DNA of 64,000 nucleotides from Amycolatopsis echigonensis (lineage in GTDB: Bacteria > Actinomycetota > Actinomycetes > Mycobacteriales > Pseudonocardiaceae), in assembly GCF_014174495.1 (NCBI RefSeq), contig NZ_JACJHR010000010.1, positions 1 through 64,000 of the forward strand, read 5' to 3'. Of this stretch, positions 17,452-27,299 are shown in pieces (the stretch's first letter is position 1; every line of letters begins with the position of its first letter). Below the pieces are notes generated by a model. The model searched no databases. It was not told the origin of the DNA and saw nothing but the letters and a program-made list of their open reading frames with translations. A program made the translations under genes and the position numbers.

Positions 17452-18354
17452 TCACCGCGTGATCGGGGTGGAGTTGCGGCCGGCGATGAACGACGGACGC
17501 GGCTCGCTCGCGGCGAACGGCTCCTGCAGCGCGTTGTCCACGCTGTTGAACACCAGGAAGATGTTCGACCGCGGGTACGGGGTGATGTTGTTCGCCGACC
17601 CGTGCATGATGTTCGAGTCGAACCACAGCGCCGAACCCGCCGAGCCGGTGAACTGCTCGATGCCGCAGTCGGCGGCGAGCTTGGTGATGTCGTCCGGCGA
17701 CGGCACGCCCACCCGCTGGTCCTTCAGCGAGCTCTTGTAGTTGTCCTCCGGGGTCTCGCCGACGCACTGCACGAACGTGCGCTGCGAACCCGGCATGACC
17801 ATGAGCCCGCCGTTGTACGGGTAGTTGTCGGTGAGCGCGATCGAGCAGCTCACCGCGCGCGGCGACGGCATGCCGTCCTCCGCGTGCCAGGTCTCGAAAT
17901 CGGAGTGCCAGTAGAAGCCAGTGCCCTTGAAGCCCGGCATGTAGTTGATCCGGCTCTGGTGGATGTAGACGTCGGAGCCGAGGATCTGCCGCGCCCAGTC
18001 GAGCACGCGGGGGTCGCGCACCAGCTCGGCGATCAGGCCGGAGATCTCGTGCACGTCGAAGATCGACCGGACCTCGCCGGTCCGCGCCTCGGTGATGACG
18101 CGCTCGTCGTCGCGCAGCTTCTCGTCCGACGACAGCCGGACGACCTCCTGCCAGTACGTCTGGACCTCACCGGGCGAGAGCAGTCCGTCCACGACCGTGA
18201 AGCCCTTGGCGTCGTGGTTCGCCAGCGTCGCGGCGTCGATCGGGCCGTCAGCCTCGGTACCCCACACGGTGGGGTGCACGCGCGGAAGGTGTTCCGGCGT
18301 ACCGGTGATCCGGGTCGGGTAACCGTCGTTGACCCGGGTGTCCATGATCGTCAC
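17452..18354 (-). CDS. ectD: ectoine 5-hydroxylase
   Basis: This 300-residue Fe(II)/2-oxoglutarate dioxygenase converts ectoine to 5-hydroxyectoine in the cytosol. The iron triad is visible: H150 and D152 in the segment WHSDFETWH, and H251 in IMHGSANN. The family signature region FYWHSDFETWHAEDGMP is intact and the length equals known EctD proteins. The GTG start at 18354 has GGAGG about 9 bp upstream. It is the last gene of ectABCD, 63 bp after ectC. Confidence 0.95.
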   Translation of the reverse strand: MTIMDTRVNDGYPTRITGTPEHLPRVHPTVWGTEADGPIDAATLANHDAKGFTVVDGLLSPGEVQTYWQEVVRLSSDEKLRDDERVITEARTGEVRSIFDVHEISGLIAELVRDPRVLDWARQILGSDVYIHQSRINYMPGFKGTGFYWHSDFETWHAEDGMPSPRAVSCSIALTDNYPYNGGLMVMPGSQRTFVQCVGETPEDNYKSSLKDQRVGVPSPDDITKLAADCGIEQFTGSAGSALWFDSNIMHGSANNITPYPRSNIFLVFNSVDNALQEPFAASEPRPSFIAGRNSTPITR

Positions 18355-18417
18355 AGTGGCTCGCCTCCAGTTCTTCTGGCGTTTCTTCTTTCTTGTGGTG
18401 GTGGGAGTGACGCAGTG

Positions 18418-18810
18418 TCAGGAGTCTTCGGTGACGAGCGGGTAGACCCCGTTCTCGTCGTGCACCTCGCGGCCGGTGACCGGCGGGTTGAACACGCACA
18501 CGCACTTGATCTCGGTCTTCGGGCGGACCTGGTGCTTGTCGTGGTCGTTCAGCAGGTACAGCGTGCCCGGCTTGAGCGGGTACACCTCACCGGTCGCGAG
18601 GTCTTCGATCTCGCCTTCGCCGGAGGTGATGAAAACGGCCTCGATGTGGTTGGCGTACCAGAAGTCGTTCACCGTGCCCGCGTACAGCGTGGTCTCGTGC
18701 ACCGAGAACCCGACGCCCTCCTTCGCGAGGATGATGCGCTTGCTGCGCCAATTCGGGGTCTTGATGTCAGCGTCGGTGTCGGTGATCTCGTCGAGCGTGC
18801 GGACCAGCAA
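18418..18810 (-). CDS. ectC: L-ectoine synthase
   Basis: This 130-residue cupin closes N-gamma-acetyl-diaminobutyrate into ectoine. The metal ligands known from the family are present at the expected numbers: E57, Y85 and H93. The start is a rare TTG at 18810 with AAGGAG 8 bp upstream. This gives the family N-terminus (M)LVRTLDEI, and no in-frame ATG or GTG fits. It lies 30 bp after ectB. Confidence 0.95.
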   Translation of the reverse strand: MLVRTLDEITDTDADIKTPNWRSKRIILAKEGVGFSVHETTLYAGTVNDFWYANHIEAVFITSGEGEIEDLATGEVYPLKPGTLYLLNDHDKHQVRPKTEIKCVCVFNPPVTGREVHDENGVYPLVTEDS

Positions 18811-18840
18811 GTGACGGGCTCCTTCTTGTTCTTCGGGTGA

Positions 18841-20091
18841 TTACTTGAGGACGGCGGCGACGGACTCGGAGATGATCGAAAGCCCCTCGCTCAGCTCGTC
18901 GTCAGTGAGGGTAAGCGGCGGAAGCAGTTTCATCACCTCTCCGTCCGGGCCGGAGGTTTCCATCAGCAGGCCGCGCTCGAACGCCGCCTTGCAGACCGCG
19001 CCGGCCAGCTCGCCGCTGCCGAATTCGAGACCGCGCGCCAGGCCGCGGCCCTTCGCGACGAGGTTCGCCTCCGGGTAGCTCTCCACCAGGTCCTTGAAGG
19101 TGCTCGCGATCCGCTCGCCCTTGGCCTTGGTCGACTTCTCCAGCTCGTCGTCGCTCCAGTAGACGCGCAGCGCCTCGGTCGCGGTGACGAACGCCGGGCT
19201 GATGCCCCGGAACGTGCCGTTGTGCTCGCCCGGCTCCCACACGTCCAGCTCCGGCTTGATCAGCGTGAGCGCCATCGGAAGGCCGTAGCCGCCGATCGAC
19301 TTCGACAGGCACACGATGTCCGGCGAGATGCCCGCGTCCTCGAAGCTGAAGAACGGGCCGGTGCGGCCGCAGCCCATCTGCACGTCGTCGAGGATGAGCA
19401 GGATGTTGTGCCGCTTGCACAGATCGTCGAGGCCCCTGAGCCATTCCAGGCGCGCGGCGTTGATGCCGCCCTCGCCCTGCACGCCCTCCACGATCACCGC
19501 GGCGGGCTCGTTCAGGCCGCTGCCGGAGTCTTCGAGCAGCTTCTCGAAGTACATGAAGTCCGGCATCGCGCCGTCGAAGTACTTGTCGTAGGGCATCGGC
19601 GTCGCGTGCACCAGCGGAACGCCCGCGCCGCCCCGCTTCATCGAGTTCCCGGTCACCGACAGCGCGCCGAGAGTCATGCCGTGGAACGCGTTGGTGAAGT
19701 TGATGACCGATTCCTTGCCGGTCACCTTGCGCGCCAGCTTCAACGCGGCCTCCACGGCGTTCGCGCCGCCGGGACCGGGGAAGACGACCTTGTACTCCAG
19801 CTCGCGCGGCGCGAGGATCTTCTCCTGGAGAGTCTCCAGGAAGTCCCGCTTCGCGACGGTGAACATGTCCAGCGCGTGCGTGACACCGTCCCGCTGCAGG
19901 TAATCGATCAGCGCCTTCTTGAGATGCGGGTTGTTGTGCCCGTAGTTCAGCGCGCCGGCGCCGGCGAAGAAGTCGAGGTACGGCTTGCCGTCCTCGCTGT
20001 AGATCCTGCTGCCCTGCGCCCGGTCGAACACGACCGGCCACCCCCGGCTGTAACTGCGGACTTCTGACTCGAGCTCTTCGAAGATGCTCAT
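18841..20091 (-). CDS. ectB: L-2,4-diaminobutyrate-2-oxoglutarate transaminase
   Basis: This 416-residue class III PLP aminotransferase makes L-2,4-diaminobutyrate from aspartate semialdehyde with glutamate as donor. It shows [11 protein letters not shown] at the N-terminus, the [14 protein letters not shown] cofactor Asp region and the PLP lysine K264 in [12 protein letters not shown]. Length and order match EctB. It lies 41 bp after ectA in the same operon. Confidence 0.95.
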   Translation of the reverse strand: MSIFEELESEVRSYSRGWPVVFDRAQGSRIYSEDGKPYLDFFAGAGALNYGHNNPHLKKALIDYLQRDGVTHALDMFTVAKRDFLETLQEKILAPRELEYKVVFPGPGGANAVEAALKLARKVTGKESVINFTNAFHGMTLGALSVTGNSMKRGGAGVPLVHATPMPYDKYFDGAMPDFMYFEKLLEDSGSGLNEPAAVIVEGVQGEGGINAARLEWLRGLDDLCKRHNILLILDDVQMGCGRTGPFFSFEDAGISPDIVCLSKSIGGYGLPMALTLIKPELDVWEPGEHNGTFRGISPAFVTATEALRVYWSDDELEKSTKAKGERIASTFKDLVESYPEANLVAKGRGLARGLEFGSGELAGAVCKAAFERGLLMETSGPDGEVMKLLPPLTLTDDELSEGLSIISESVAAVLK

Positions 20092-20132
20092 AACGATTTC
20101 TTTCGCTCCTACTCGGCGAAATTGACGGGTTA

Positions 20133-20627
20133 TTAGCGGCGCAACGGCCCGATGCGGTAAAGATCCTCGGGCTCGTGCGCCTCCCCCTGCGGAAAATCAG
20201 CGACTTCGAACAACCGGCGGTGTTCCAGATCCGCGTCCCATCGCTTCGCGAACGACTCGAAGAGCCGGATCGACGCCTGGTTGTCCGGAGTGATCGTGGT
20301 TTCCAGGTACCGCACGCCCTCACCGACCAGACGCGTGTACAGGCTGTCCAGCAACTGTCCGGCCAGGCCTTTTCCGCGCTGCGAGGCGTCGACGGCGACC
20401 TGCCACACGAGCGCGACGTCCGGTGCGGACGGCCTTCGGTAAGCGATCACGAATCCGACCGGCTCGCCGTCGACGCGGGCGACGACCGAGGTCTCCGCGA
20501 AATCCTTGCACCACAACAGGTACGCATACGGCGAGTTGAGATCAAGCTTCTGCGAATCGCGTGCGATTCGCCAGAGAGCGGCACCATCGGCCTTGGTCGG
20601 GGATTCGATCAAGTGCTTTCCGGACAT
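20133..20627 (-). CDS. ectA: L-2,4-diaminobutyrate acetyltransferase
   Basis: This 164-residue GNAT enzyme acetylates diaminobutyrate, the second committed step to ectoine. Seen are [16 protein letters not shown], typical of EctA, and the acetyl-CoA loop [14 protein letters not shown]. The ATG at 20627 ([10 protein letters not shown]) gives the usual family length; longer frames add unsupported sequence. The ribosome site is weak. It is the first gene of the operon, with a sigma-B-like promoter about 80 bp upstream. Confidence 0.93.
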   Translation of the reverse strand: MSGKHLIESPTKADGAALWRIARDSQKLDLNSPYAYLLWCKDFAETSVVARVDGEPVGFVIAYRRPSAPDVALVWQVAVDASQRGKGLAGQLLDSLYTRLVGEGVRYLETTITPDNQASIRLFESFAKRWDADLEHRRLFEVADFPQGEAHEPEDLYRIGPLRR

Positions 20628-20706
20628 ACTTTGGAAACGTAACAGAGAATTTTCGCGCCGCCAGCGATCCATGCCACGCCCACCGCCCTCACCTGGGACG
20701 ACGGGG

Positions 20707-20732
20707 ATACCCCGGTGAGGAGTGCCACAAAC
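20707..20732 (-). promoter_or_regulatory. sigma-B-like promoter of ectABCD
   Basis: Read on the minus strand, GTTT and GGGTAT are separated by 16 bp. This fits the GNNT-N14-16-GGGTAY pattern known for Streptomyces sigma-B. Transcription would start near 20700, about 75 bp before ectA. The -35 part overlaps the palindrome AAACATGTTT (20729-20738). Confidence 0.5.
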
Positions 20733-20858
20733 ATGTTTAGCCAGGCTGAGTTCTGGGCATGCCGTGCGTCTGGGCCGCACACCTGCGGTATGCGACCTGT
20801 GTCTCCGACGATGGGGCTTCGCGGGCCCGGCCGCAACTCCAGCGCCGAAAAGTGTGGT

Positions 20859-23800
20859 CTACCTGGGGCCGTGAGGTGGACTCTCCGCACGCGACCGCCG
20901 CTTCTTGCGACCGCGCCGTCCGAGCCCGGACAGCGGCGTCCAGACCGCGGGCAGCAGAAGCAGCGCCACCACGGCGAGCCACCACAGCGGAGCCTGCCCG
21001 CGTCGCCAACCGTCCACCACGGTACCCAGCCAGCCGAACAGCGGCTGCGCGATGGGCGGCAGAAAAGCCGCGAACAGCAACGCGGCTACCACCAGCACAC
21101 CCAGCACGGTGAGCACCATTCGCCACGTGCGCCTCAAAGTCAGCAGGCTCACCACGAGGAACACGAGCGCCCCGCCGGCTACCGGCAGGCCGAGCCATTG
21201 CAGGACGGACCCGCCCTCGCCGCTGAGCACGAACCCGGCGATCGCGGTGACGGCGGCGGCGAGCAGGTTCCAGGGGCGGCCCAGCCGTGTCGCGCCTTGC
21301 GTGACCCACCACGAGCTGCGGCCGCTGAGCTGGGCGAATTTCGCCAGCGGCTGGAGCGTTTTCGGGACCCGGGTGGCGGTGGACGCGGCGTTGAGCCCGG
21401 CGGCCCCGGCTTTGACGATCGTTTTGCTGAGCAGCGTGCTGCCGAGTTCGCCTTCGAAGCGTTCGGCGGAAACTCGGCAGGCTTGGAAAGCGCGCTGCGC
21501 CGGGTCCGGTTGACCGGGGTTTTCCGGCTGCGCGGCCGCTTTCCCGGCCGCTTGATCGAGCGGCCGGGAAACCATCAGCTTCCGGAAACTCTCCGACGCC
21601 TTTCCGTTGCCCTCCTTCGCGTCCGCCTCGGCCTGCCGCGCGAGCACCGGCAATTCCTCCCGCGCGATGTCCAGCTGCCGCGATTTGGCCAGCACCATCG
21701 ACGTCACCGGAAGGCTGGTCGGCACCTCCTTGCCGAAGTCGACCGGCGACAGATTCGCGTCCAGGCCAAGGAAAGCCAGTTCGTCGCCCAGTTGCGCGAG
21801 CAGCCCGGGCAGCTCGGACGGCATCCCGTTGTCCGCGGGCGAAGGCGGCTCCCAGCCGATCTCGCGGAACGTCGTCCGCACCTGCTCCCGGAATTCCTCC
21901 GGGCCCACGATATCGCGCAGCACCCGCAGGCGGTTCGGGTCGAGCAGGCACTGCGTCAGCCAGCCCGCGCCGTCGATCCGGCCCCACATCCAGTCGTTCG
22001 CGCGCCAGGACGCTTTGTAGAACGCGCCGAAGTTGTTCGCCTGCGTGCCGGTCAGCTTGTCCCGGCCGCGCGACCGCGCCAGGTCCAGCAGCGTCCGGCT
22101 GTCCGCGCTCAGCTGCACCAGGTCCACCCGCTGGTCCACCGATGGCGCCTCAGCCAGCAGGCCGCGCGTCGCCATGTGCAGCAACAAAAAGCGCGCCATC
22201 ACGAACCCGTCCGCGACGTCCGCGTTGTCCAGGCCGAACCAGTCCAGCAGTGTCGTCACCGTGTCCGCGGCGTCCGCGGACCACTGGTTTTCCTTGCCCG
22301 ACAACGCTTGCAGCACCGGAGCCGCCGACCGCAACGCTCCGACCAGCTCCGGCCACGCATCGCGTACCGCGTCCGACGCGCCGAGCTCCGCCCATTCGGC
22401 GGCGAGCTGACCGATCCAGTCCGGCATCGCGGTGCCTGGCTTCGGCGGCTCGTGCCGTGCCACCCACGCGGACAGCCGCACGTCGCGAGCCGCGCTCCGG
22501 CGGGCGGCGTGCATCTTCGCGCGGGCCTCGTTGAGCTGCGTCGCCTGCTCGAAATCCGGCCCCATCCGGAAGCCCGCGTTGATCAGCTGGATGCCGGTGG
22601 CGACCGCGTCGTCCAGCGTCGAGGTGCGGTAGCGGACCATCTCGCCGACCGGCACCGACTCGCCGGGCAGCGTGTCCGGAATCCCGCGGCGCAGTCCGTC
22701 CGCGGCGATGTCCTGCAGCAGCGCCGAGCTCCCGGCTGCCCAGCCACTGTCCTCATCGGACAGTTCGTAGCGGCGGGTGACCGCGCGCACCAGATCGGCC
22801 GCGTCGAGCGCGACCCGGCGGTCGAGATACGCCCGGTGCACCCGGTCGTCCACCAGCTGTCCGCCGCGCAGGCCGAGCGACGCGAGCGCGACCCGCGTGT
22901 CCCGGGTGCGGGTGACCGCGGAGTTGTGCCGGGTCAATTCCTCCAGCTCGACGCTGATGGTCTGGCTCATGATCGTCGAGGCGACCTTCGCCAGCGCGGT
23001 GCCGAGCATCGGCGGATCAGCCGGGTCGCACGGCATCGGTTTGACCTCGCCGTTGACGGTCGGGACGACGTACAGCAGCAGCCGCCGCACATCCGTCGAC
23101 GACGCGCGTTCGAAGATCTCCCGCAACGCCGGCCGCAGCGGTTTGTTCACCAGCACGCCGCCGTCGGCGAGCCAGTGCGAACGCACCAGCTCCGTGTAGT
23201 CGGTCATGTCCGGATGCGACTGGTCCGCCGCCTCGGCCCCGATCGGCATTCGCGACAGCTCGAAAGCGCCGGGGAAGGACGCGCTCGATCGGGCGGCGAG
23301 CGCGAGCGGAGCGTGCACCTGGTTATTCCACAATGGACCGTCGAACCGGAACAGCATGCGATGTTCGACGTCCCGCACGCGGTTTCCGAGCGCGTCGTCG
23401 TACTCGGTGGTCTCGCCGTCGAGCATGGTGCCGGTGAGCAGCACGGTCACGTCCGGCGGCTCGGTGGGCACGACGCCGGACACGGTGATGTCGTGCATCG
23501 CCTGAACCAGGCCGTTCAGCAGCACTTTGTCGCCGTTCAGCACCGAACGCGGCTGCGTCTCGCCGGGGTCGCGGATCAGATTCTCCAGCGATCCGGCGGA
23601 GAACCAGGTGTCGCGCAGCACCGCGGGCGTCGACCGGTACGCCTCCGCCAAGCCGAGACACGCGGCGTTGATGCCGCCCGCACTCGTGCCGGTGAGCACG
23701 TCCAGGCGCACCGAAGCGTGCAAAAGGTCGAGAAGTTTCCGGTAGCCGTTACGTTCGTCCGGCGTGCGCGAAGCGTGCAGCAACGCCGACGTCTCGGTAG

Positions 23801-23894
23801 CAACTCCCCCCATCCACACCGCCAGGCTGGATCCCCCCACCATGGCCATCGCGATCCGGATTTCCTGCGGCCACGGCTCCGCCGTCTCACCCAT
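20859..23894 (-). CDS. patatin-like phospholipase with DUF3376-type C-terminal region and membrane helices
   Basis: This 1011-residue protein has a patatin domain in the first ~300 residues: the oxyanion segment VGGSSLAVWMGG, the nucleophile elbow GTSAGG (S71) and the dyad aspartate in ADGGVLVNKP. It should hydrolyse acyl esters of phospholipids. The middle ~500 residues are helical and of unknown function. About four hydrophobic helices follow from roughly 885, and the tail is very basic (RRGRKKRRSR). ATG 23894 follows GGGAG. It lies 46 bp after DUF445 and is probably co-transcribed. Confidence 0.8.
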   Translation of the reverse strand: MGETAEPWPQEIRIAMAMVGGSSLAVWMGGVATETSALLHASRTPDERNGYRKLLDLLHASVRLDVLTGTSAGGINAACLGLAEAYRSTPAVLRDTWFSAGSLENLIRDPGETQPRSVLNGDKVLLNGLVQAMHDITVSGVVPTEPPDVTVLLTGTMLDGETTEYDDALGNRVRDVEHRMLFRFDGPLWNNQVHAPLALAARSSASFPGAFELSRMPIGAEAADQSHPDMTDYTELVRSHWLADGGVLVNKPLRPALREIFERASSTDVRRLLLYVVPTVNGEVKPMPCDPADPPMLGTALAKVASTIMSQTISVELEELTRHNSAVTRTRDTRVALASLGLRGGQLVDDRVHRAYLDRRVALDAADLVRAVTRRYELSDEDSGWAAGSSALLQDIAADGLRRGIPDTLPGESVPVGEMVRYRTSTLDDAVATGIQLINAGFRMGPDFEQATQLNEARAKMHAARRSAARDVRLSAWVARHEPPKPGTAMPDWIGQLAAEWAELGASDAVRDAWPELVGALRSAAPVLQALSGKENQWSADAADTVTTLLDWFGLDNADVADGFVMARFLLLHMATRGLLAEAPSVDQRVDLVQLSADSRTLLDLARSRGRDKLTGTQANNFGAFYKASWRANDWMWGRIDGAGWLTQCLLDPNRLRVLRDIVGPEEFREQVRTTFREIGWEPPSPADNGMPSELPGLLAQLGDELAFLGLDANLSPVDFGKEVPTSLPVTSMVLAKSRQLDIAREELPVLARQAEADAKEGNGKASESFRKLMVSRPLDQAAGKAAAQPENPGQPDPAQRAFQACRVSAERFEGELGSTLLSKTIVKAGAAGLNAASTATRVPKTLQPLAKFAQLSGRSSWWVTQGATRLGRPWNLLAAAVTAIAGFVLSGEGGSVLQWLGLPVAGGALVFLVVSLLTLRRTWRMVLTVLGVLVVAALLFAAFLPPIAQPLFGWLGTVVDGWRRGQAPLWWLAVVALLLLPAVWTPLSGLGRRGRKKRRSRAESPPHGPR

Positions 23895-23940
23895 GGGGGT
23901 CAGTCTCCCGGCCCGCACCGCTCCACCACAAGGGGACGTC

Positions 23941-25185
23941 CTAGACGGCGAGATGCTCCAGCACGAGCACCTGAGCCTCGCCGACCGCGAACCCGAGCAC
24001 CGCGCCGGTCGCGATGAGAATCCATTCGTCCTGCTGGAAAGCCGGGCGCAGCAGCTGCTCGAACTCCTCGGGCGACAGTTCCTTCATCTTGCCGACCAGG
24101 ACGTTCCGGATGTCCATCGCGTCGGTGGCGTAGTCCTCGATGTAGCGCATCGTGTCCGGCAGCCGGGTCATGATCTGCTCCGAGATGGCCAGCTTCATGT
24201 CCTGGTAGCGGCGGCTGCCGATGGCGAAGACCAGCAACGGTTTCGCCACGTTCGCCGCCCGGCCCAGCTCGCGGTCGAGCTGCCGCTGGATGAGCGCGAG
24301 CACGCGGTCGGACAGCGGGCCCCGCAGCACCGCCTCGATGACGTTGTGCGGCGTGATGATTTCTTTCGCGATCAGCTCGCCGTAGGCCTCGGCGACCTCC
24401 GCGCGCCGCTTGAGGAACAGGCCCTGCCAGGTCACGCCAAAGTATTTCTTCGGCTGCAGCGGGTAGAAAATCATCCGCAGCGCGAGCCAGTCGGTGAACC
24501 AGCCGGTGAAGAGCCCGAACAACGGCATGATCGGCGGGAATTTGAACAGCACCCAGGCGACCATCTGGATCACGCCGATCAGGCCGCCGAACACCAGCCC
24601 GGAGCGCGCGATGAACTTGAACTCCTCCGCGCCCGCTTCCTGGAAGATCCGGTTCAGCAGCCGTTTGTCCTTGACGAGGCTGGTCACCACCATGCCCTTG
24701 AGGTCGAACACACTGTCCACATCGGACTGAATGAGTTCGAGCACGGCCTTGACCATGTGCGGCGATTCGGCCTGCACGCGCTGGATCACCAGCCGCTGCA
24801 CGCCGACCGGCAGCGATTCCCACAGGCCCGGCTGGTAGTGCCCGGCCACCTCGCGGACGATGTCCTCGACCGCCGCGAGCAGCGGTTTCTCGATCTCCTT
24901 GGCGATCCGGTCCGCGTCGAGCCGGGCGACGACCTCGGCCGGCTTGATCAGCTGCTCGGTCATCGTGTCGCAGGCGATGCTCGCCATGCGCGCGGCCCGT
25001 TTGGGCACGATGCCCTGCCAGCCGAGGAACGGTTTGACGCCGATGAACTCGACCGGCTGGAACATCATCCGGATCGCGACCAGCTTCGTGCCGTACCCGA
25101 TCAGCGCGGCGACGATCGGGATGGAGACATAGAGCTGCCAGTGCCGGACGAAGTCGTCGAGGATGCCCGAGACGAACCCGCCCAT
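23941..25185 (-). CDS. DUF445 family membrane protein
   Basis: This 414-residue protein begins with a membrane helix (LYVSIPIVAALIGYGTKLVAIRMMF), the DUF445 signature, and has a second hydrophobic part near residues 195-240 (FGGLIGVIQMVAWVLF). A repeat of the motif, WLALRMIFYPLQPKKYFGVTWQG, follows, and a last helix lies near the C-terminus. The two copies of the F/YxP...G-WQG motif suggest an internal duplication. Function is unknown. It lies 5 bp after the DUF4393 gene and before the patatin gene. Confidence 0.8.
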   Translation of the reverse strand: MGGFVSGILDDFVRHWQLYVSIPIVAALIGYGTKLVAIRMMFQPVEFIGVKPFLGWQGIVPKRAARMASIACDTMTEQLIKPAEVVARLDADRIAKEIEKPLLAAVEDIVREVAGHYQPGLWESLPVGVQRLVIQRVQAESPHMVKAVLELIQSDVDSVFDLKGMVVTSLVKDKRLLNRIFQEAGAEEFKFIARSGLVFGGLIGVIQMVAWVLFKFPPIMPLFGLFTGWFTDWLALRMIFYPLQPKKYFGVTWQGLFLKRRAEVAEAYGELIAKEIITPHNVIEAVLRGPLSDRVLALIQRQLDRELGRAANVAKPLLVFAIGSRRYQDMKLAISEQIMTRLPDTMRYIEDYATDAMDIRNVLVGKMKELSPEEFEQLLRPAFQQDEWILIATGAVLGFAVGEAQVLVLEHLAV

Positions 25186-25190
25186 CGGGT

Positions 25191-25982
25191 TCAGCCCAGG
25201 CTCGGGTCGCAGGCCTGCCAGAACTGCGCGCCGAGCCGCGAGACGTGGATGGTGCGGCGGATGATCTTGATCCGCTTCACCTGCTTCTCCACCTCGCGGA
25301 CCGACTCGTCGGTCAGCAGGATCTCGTACTGCGTCTCGAGCGCGGGCACCTCCTCGTCCAGTTCGACCAGGCCGAGGCCGATCAGCCGGGTCACGTAGCC
25401 GGGCACCTGGTCCGGCAGCGACACCCCGGCCGCCTTGCCGACCGTCGAGGCGTTGCGCAGCACGATCCGGCCGGCGCCGCCGATGGCGGTCCGCTCGGCG
25501 ACGTCGATCGCCGGGAACGGCGAGCCGTCCGACAGCGCGGAAAGGATGCGCGCCTCGTCGGGCGTGAGCTGGCGGAGAATGATCGCGTACAGGTACTCGC
25601 GGGCGCGCTCGCGGCCGAAGCCGATGGAGTGGTTGAGCAGTTCGGCCATCGCCGCGCGCAGCGGTTCGACGTGGTCGCGGGCGGGCACCAGCGTCACGGT
25701 CGTTTCGACGGCGCGGCTGCCGACGTCGGCCCGGTTCATCGCGGACGCCGCGGTCAGCGCCGCGTGATAGGGATCGTCGACCTCGTCGAGGCGGCGGCGC
25801 AGTTCGCTCAGCAGCCCGCGTTCGACCTGCTTGAGGCCCCGTTCGGCGGTGTCGATCCCGGGGAGTTTGCGGGTCAGGCCGAAGCCGGTGCGCGCCGCCC
25901 ATCCGGCGAGCTGGCCTGCCCGGCGGGCCAGGTTGGCCACGTCCTCGGCGGTGCCCCGGCCGTCCGGTCGCTGGTAGTCCAC
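25191..25982 (-). CDS. DUF4393 (Abi-alpha) family protein
   Basis: This 263-residue soluble helical protein has a central segment PLRAAMAELLNHSIGFGRERAREYLYAIILRQLTPDEARIL, matching my memory of the DUF4393/Abi-alpha family, first named from abortive-infection loci. The C-terminal part (about 205-263) looks like a winged helix. GTG at 25982 has GGGGAG upstream. It is the first gene of the DUF4393-DUF445-patatin operon. A defence role is suggested only by the family name; most such genes are of unknown function. Confidence 0.7.
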   Translation of the reverse strand: MDYQRPDGRGTAEDVANLARRAGQLAGWAARTGFGLTRKLPGIDTAERGLKQVERGLLSELRRRLDEVDDPYHAALTAASAMNRADVGSRAVETTVTLVPARDHVEPLRAAMAELLNHSIGFGRERAREYLYAIILRQLTPDEARILSALSDGSPFPAIDVAERTAIGGAGRIVLRNASTVGKAAGVSLPDQVPGYVTRLIGLGLVELDEEVPALETQYEILLTDESVREVEKQVKRIKIIRRTIHVSRLGAQFWQACDPSLG

Positions 25983-26065
25983 GGGCTGCTCCCCTCAACT
26001 GTTCGCGCTGATGCTACCTGCGAGTAGGCCGAACGGCCCTGTGATGCCGGGCCAGTGGGTGTTGG

Positions 26066-26830
26066 ATGGCGCGCATGACCGCGCCGTGGGGACCGCCGAT
26101 CGACGTGCTGCCGCTGCTCGTCCGCGAGGAACAGGCGCTGATCGGGGTCCTCTCCGACCTCCGGACGCCGGAGTGGGCCTTGCCCGCCCACGGCGGATGG
26201 ACCGTGCACGACGTGACCGCGCACATCCTCGGCCTGAAGCTCAGGCGGCTCTCGCGGGACCGCGACGGCCACTTCGCGGACGGGACCTCTTGGGTATCGG
26301 CCTGTCGGCAGCTGTCGCCGGAGGTGCTGTTCGCGATGCTCGTGGACAGCACGACGCAGCTGACCGAACTGTGGAAGCACCGAGACCTGGACAAACCGGC
26401 CGAGGCGCCGTTGTGGCTGACGGTCGCTCGCGACTATGCCGAGCAGTGGGTGCTGCACCAGCAGGTCCGGGAGGCCGTGGAGGCCCCGTTGCTTGACGAG
26501 CCGGAGTTCCGGACGCCGGTAGTGGACACATTCCTGCGTTCGCTGCCGCAGACGTTGCGTCCGGTGACCGCGCGGACCGGACGTCAGGTGGCTTGTTCGG
26601 TGGAAGGGGCCGGGCGGTGGACCGCGCGCGCCACCGCGGCCGGCTGGACGATCGACCGGGGCGCGGCGACCTCCCGGACTCCGCTCGCGTCGATGACGAC
26701 CGACGCTGACGCGTTCTGGCGGTTGTGCAGCGGGACGCTGCCCGCGGCGGAAGCGAGCGCGCGCGTACGGCTCAGCGGGGATCCCGCGGTGTGCGAGATC
26801 CTGCTGAGCCTGCGGGCTCCGGCGGCCTGA
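26066..26830 (+). CDS. DinB/maleylpyruvate-isomerase-fold protein
   Basis: This 254-residue protein carries the mycothiol-dependent maleylpyruvate isomerase N-terminal fold, with GGWTVHDVTAHILGLK providing the first metal-site His and EQWVLHQQVREA near 135 the further site. The C-terminal SCP-2-like half covers about 170-254. The family includes thiol-dependent isomerases and transferases. The actual reaction is unknown. The ATG at 26066 is kept although an ATG 9 bp further is equally possible. It is convergent with the LapA-like gene. Confidence 0.75.
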   Translation: MARMTAPWGPPIDVLPLLVREEQALIGVLSDLRTPEWALPAHGGWTVHDVTAHILGLKLRRLSRDRDGHFADGTSWVSACRQLSPEVLFAMLVDSTTQLTELWKHRDLDKPAEAPLWLTVARDYAEQWVLHQQVREAVEAPLLDEPEFRTPVVDTFLRSLPQTLRPVTARTGRQVACSVEGAGRWTARATAAGWTIDRGAATSRTPLASMTTDADAFWRLCSGTLPAAEASARVRLSGDPAVCEILLSLRAPAA

Positions 26831-26839
26831 CGCAGCAGG

Positions 26840-27262
26840 TCAGCGTCGCCGACGCGCCTGCTTCCGCAGCTGGAGGATGCGGGCGCCGCCGATCAGCGCG
26901 ACCAGCGCCGCACCCGCGATGGCGGCGAACAGCATCGCCACCGCGAGCGGCATGCTGCCGGACGCGCCGAGGAAGTGGACGGTCGCCGTGTCCAGGTTCT
27001 GCAGGATGAACACCAGCAGGAACACCAGCAGGACGATCGCCACGATCACGGCGACCCAGGTGCCGCTGATCCGGGTGGACTTGACCTTCCCCTTGCCGGG
27101 GCGGCCCGCGGGTTTCGCGGCGGGCGGCCGCGCTCCGGGCTCGGCTCCCGGCGCGGTGCCCGGGGCGGCGTGGTCGGGTGCGCCGGGCACCTCGGTGCCC
27201 GGCGCCTCGGGAATTTCCGATTTCGAGACCCCGTCGGGGCCGTCGTTTCGCGCGTGGGACAT
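26840..27262 (-). CDS. LapA/DUF1049-type membrane protein
   Basis: This 140-residue protein has a disordered Pro/Ala/Gly-rich N-terminus followed by two helices. The first (VAVIVAIVLLVFLLVFILQNLDTATVHF) is the hallmark of the LapA/DUF1049 family. The tail is basic. Its role is unknown in actinobacteria; in Gram-negatives LapA works in envelope assembly. It starts 37 bp after the dipeptidase stop and is likely co-transcribed with it. Confidence 0.75.
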   Translation of the reverse strand: MSHARNDGPDGVSKSEIPEAPGTEVPGAPDHAAPGTAPGAEPGARPPAAKPAGRPGKGKVKSTRISGTWVAVIVAIVLLVFLLVFILQNLDTATVHFLGASGSMPLAVAMLFAAIAGAALVALIGGARILQLRKQARRRR

Positions 27263-27299
27263 ATCGTGATTGTCCGCCCACTCGACGTGATGCGCTAAT

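Noticed and set aside
17247..17462. A 71-residue plus-strand open frame between the ect terminator and ectD
   Set aside because: No protein-like composition, begins in the terminator arm and overlaps the ectD 3' end.
20715..24017. A 1100-codon open frame on the plus strand opposite the patatin gene
   Set aside because: High-GC antisense shadow: Arg/Gln/His-rich, no domain, while the opposite strand encodes a clear patatin with catalytic motifs.
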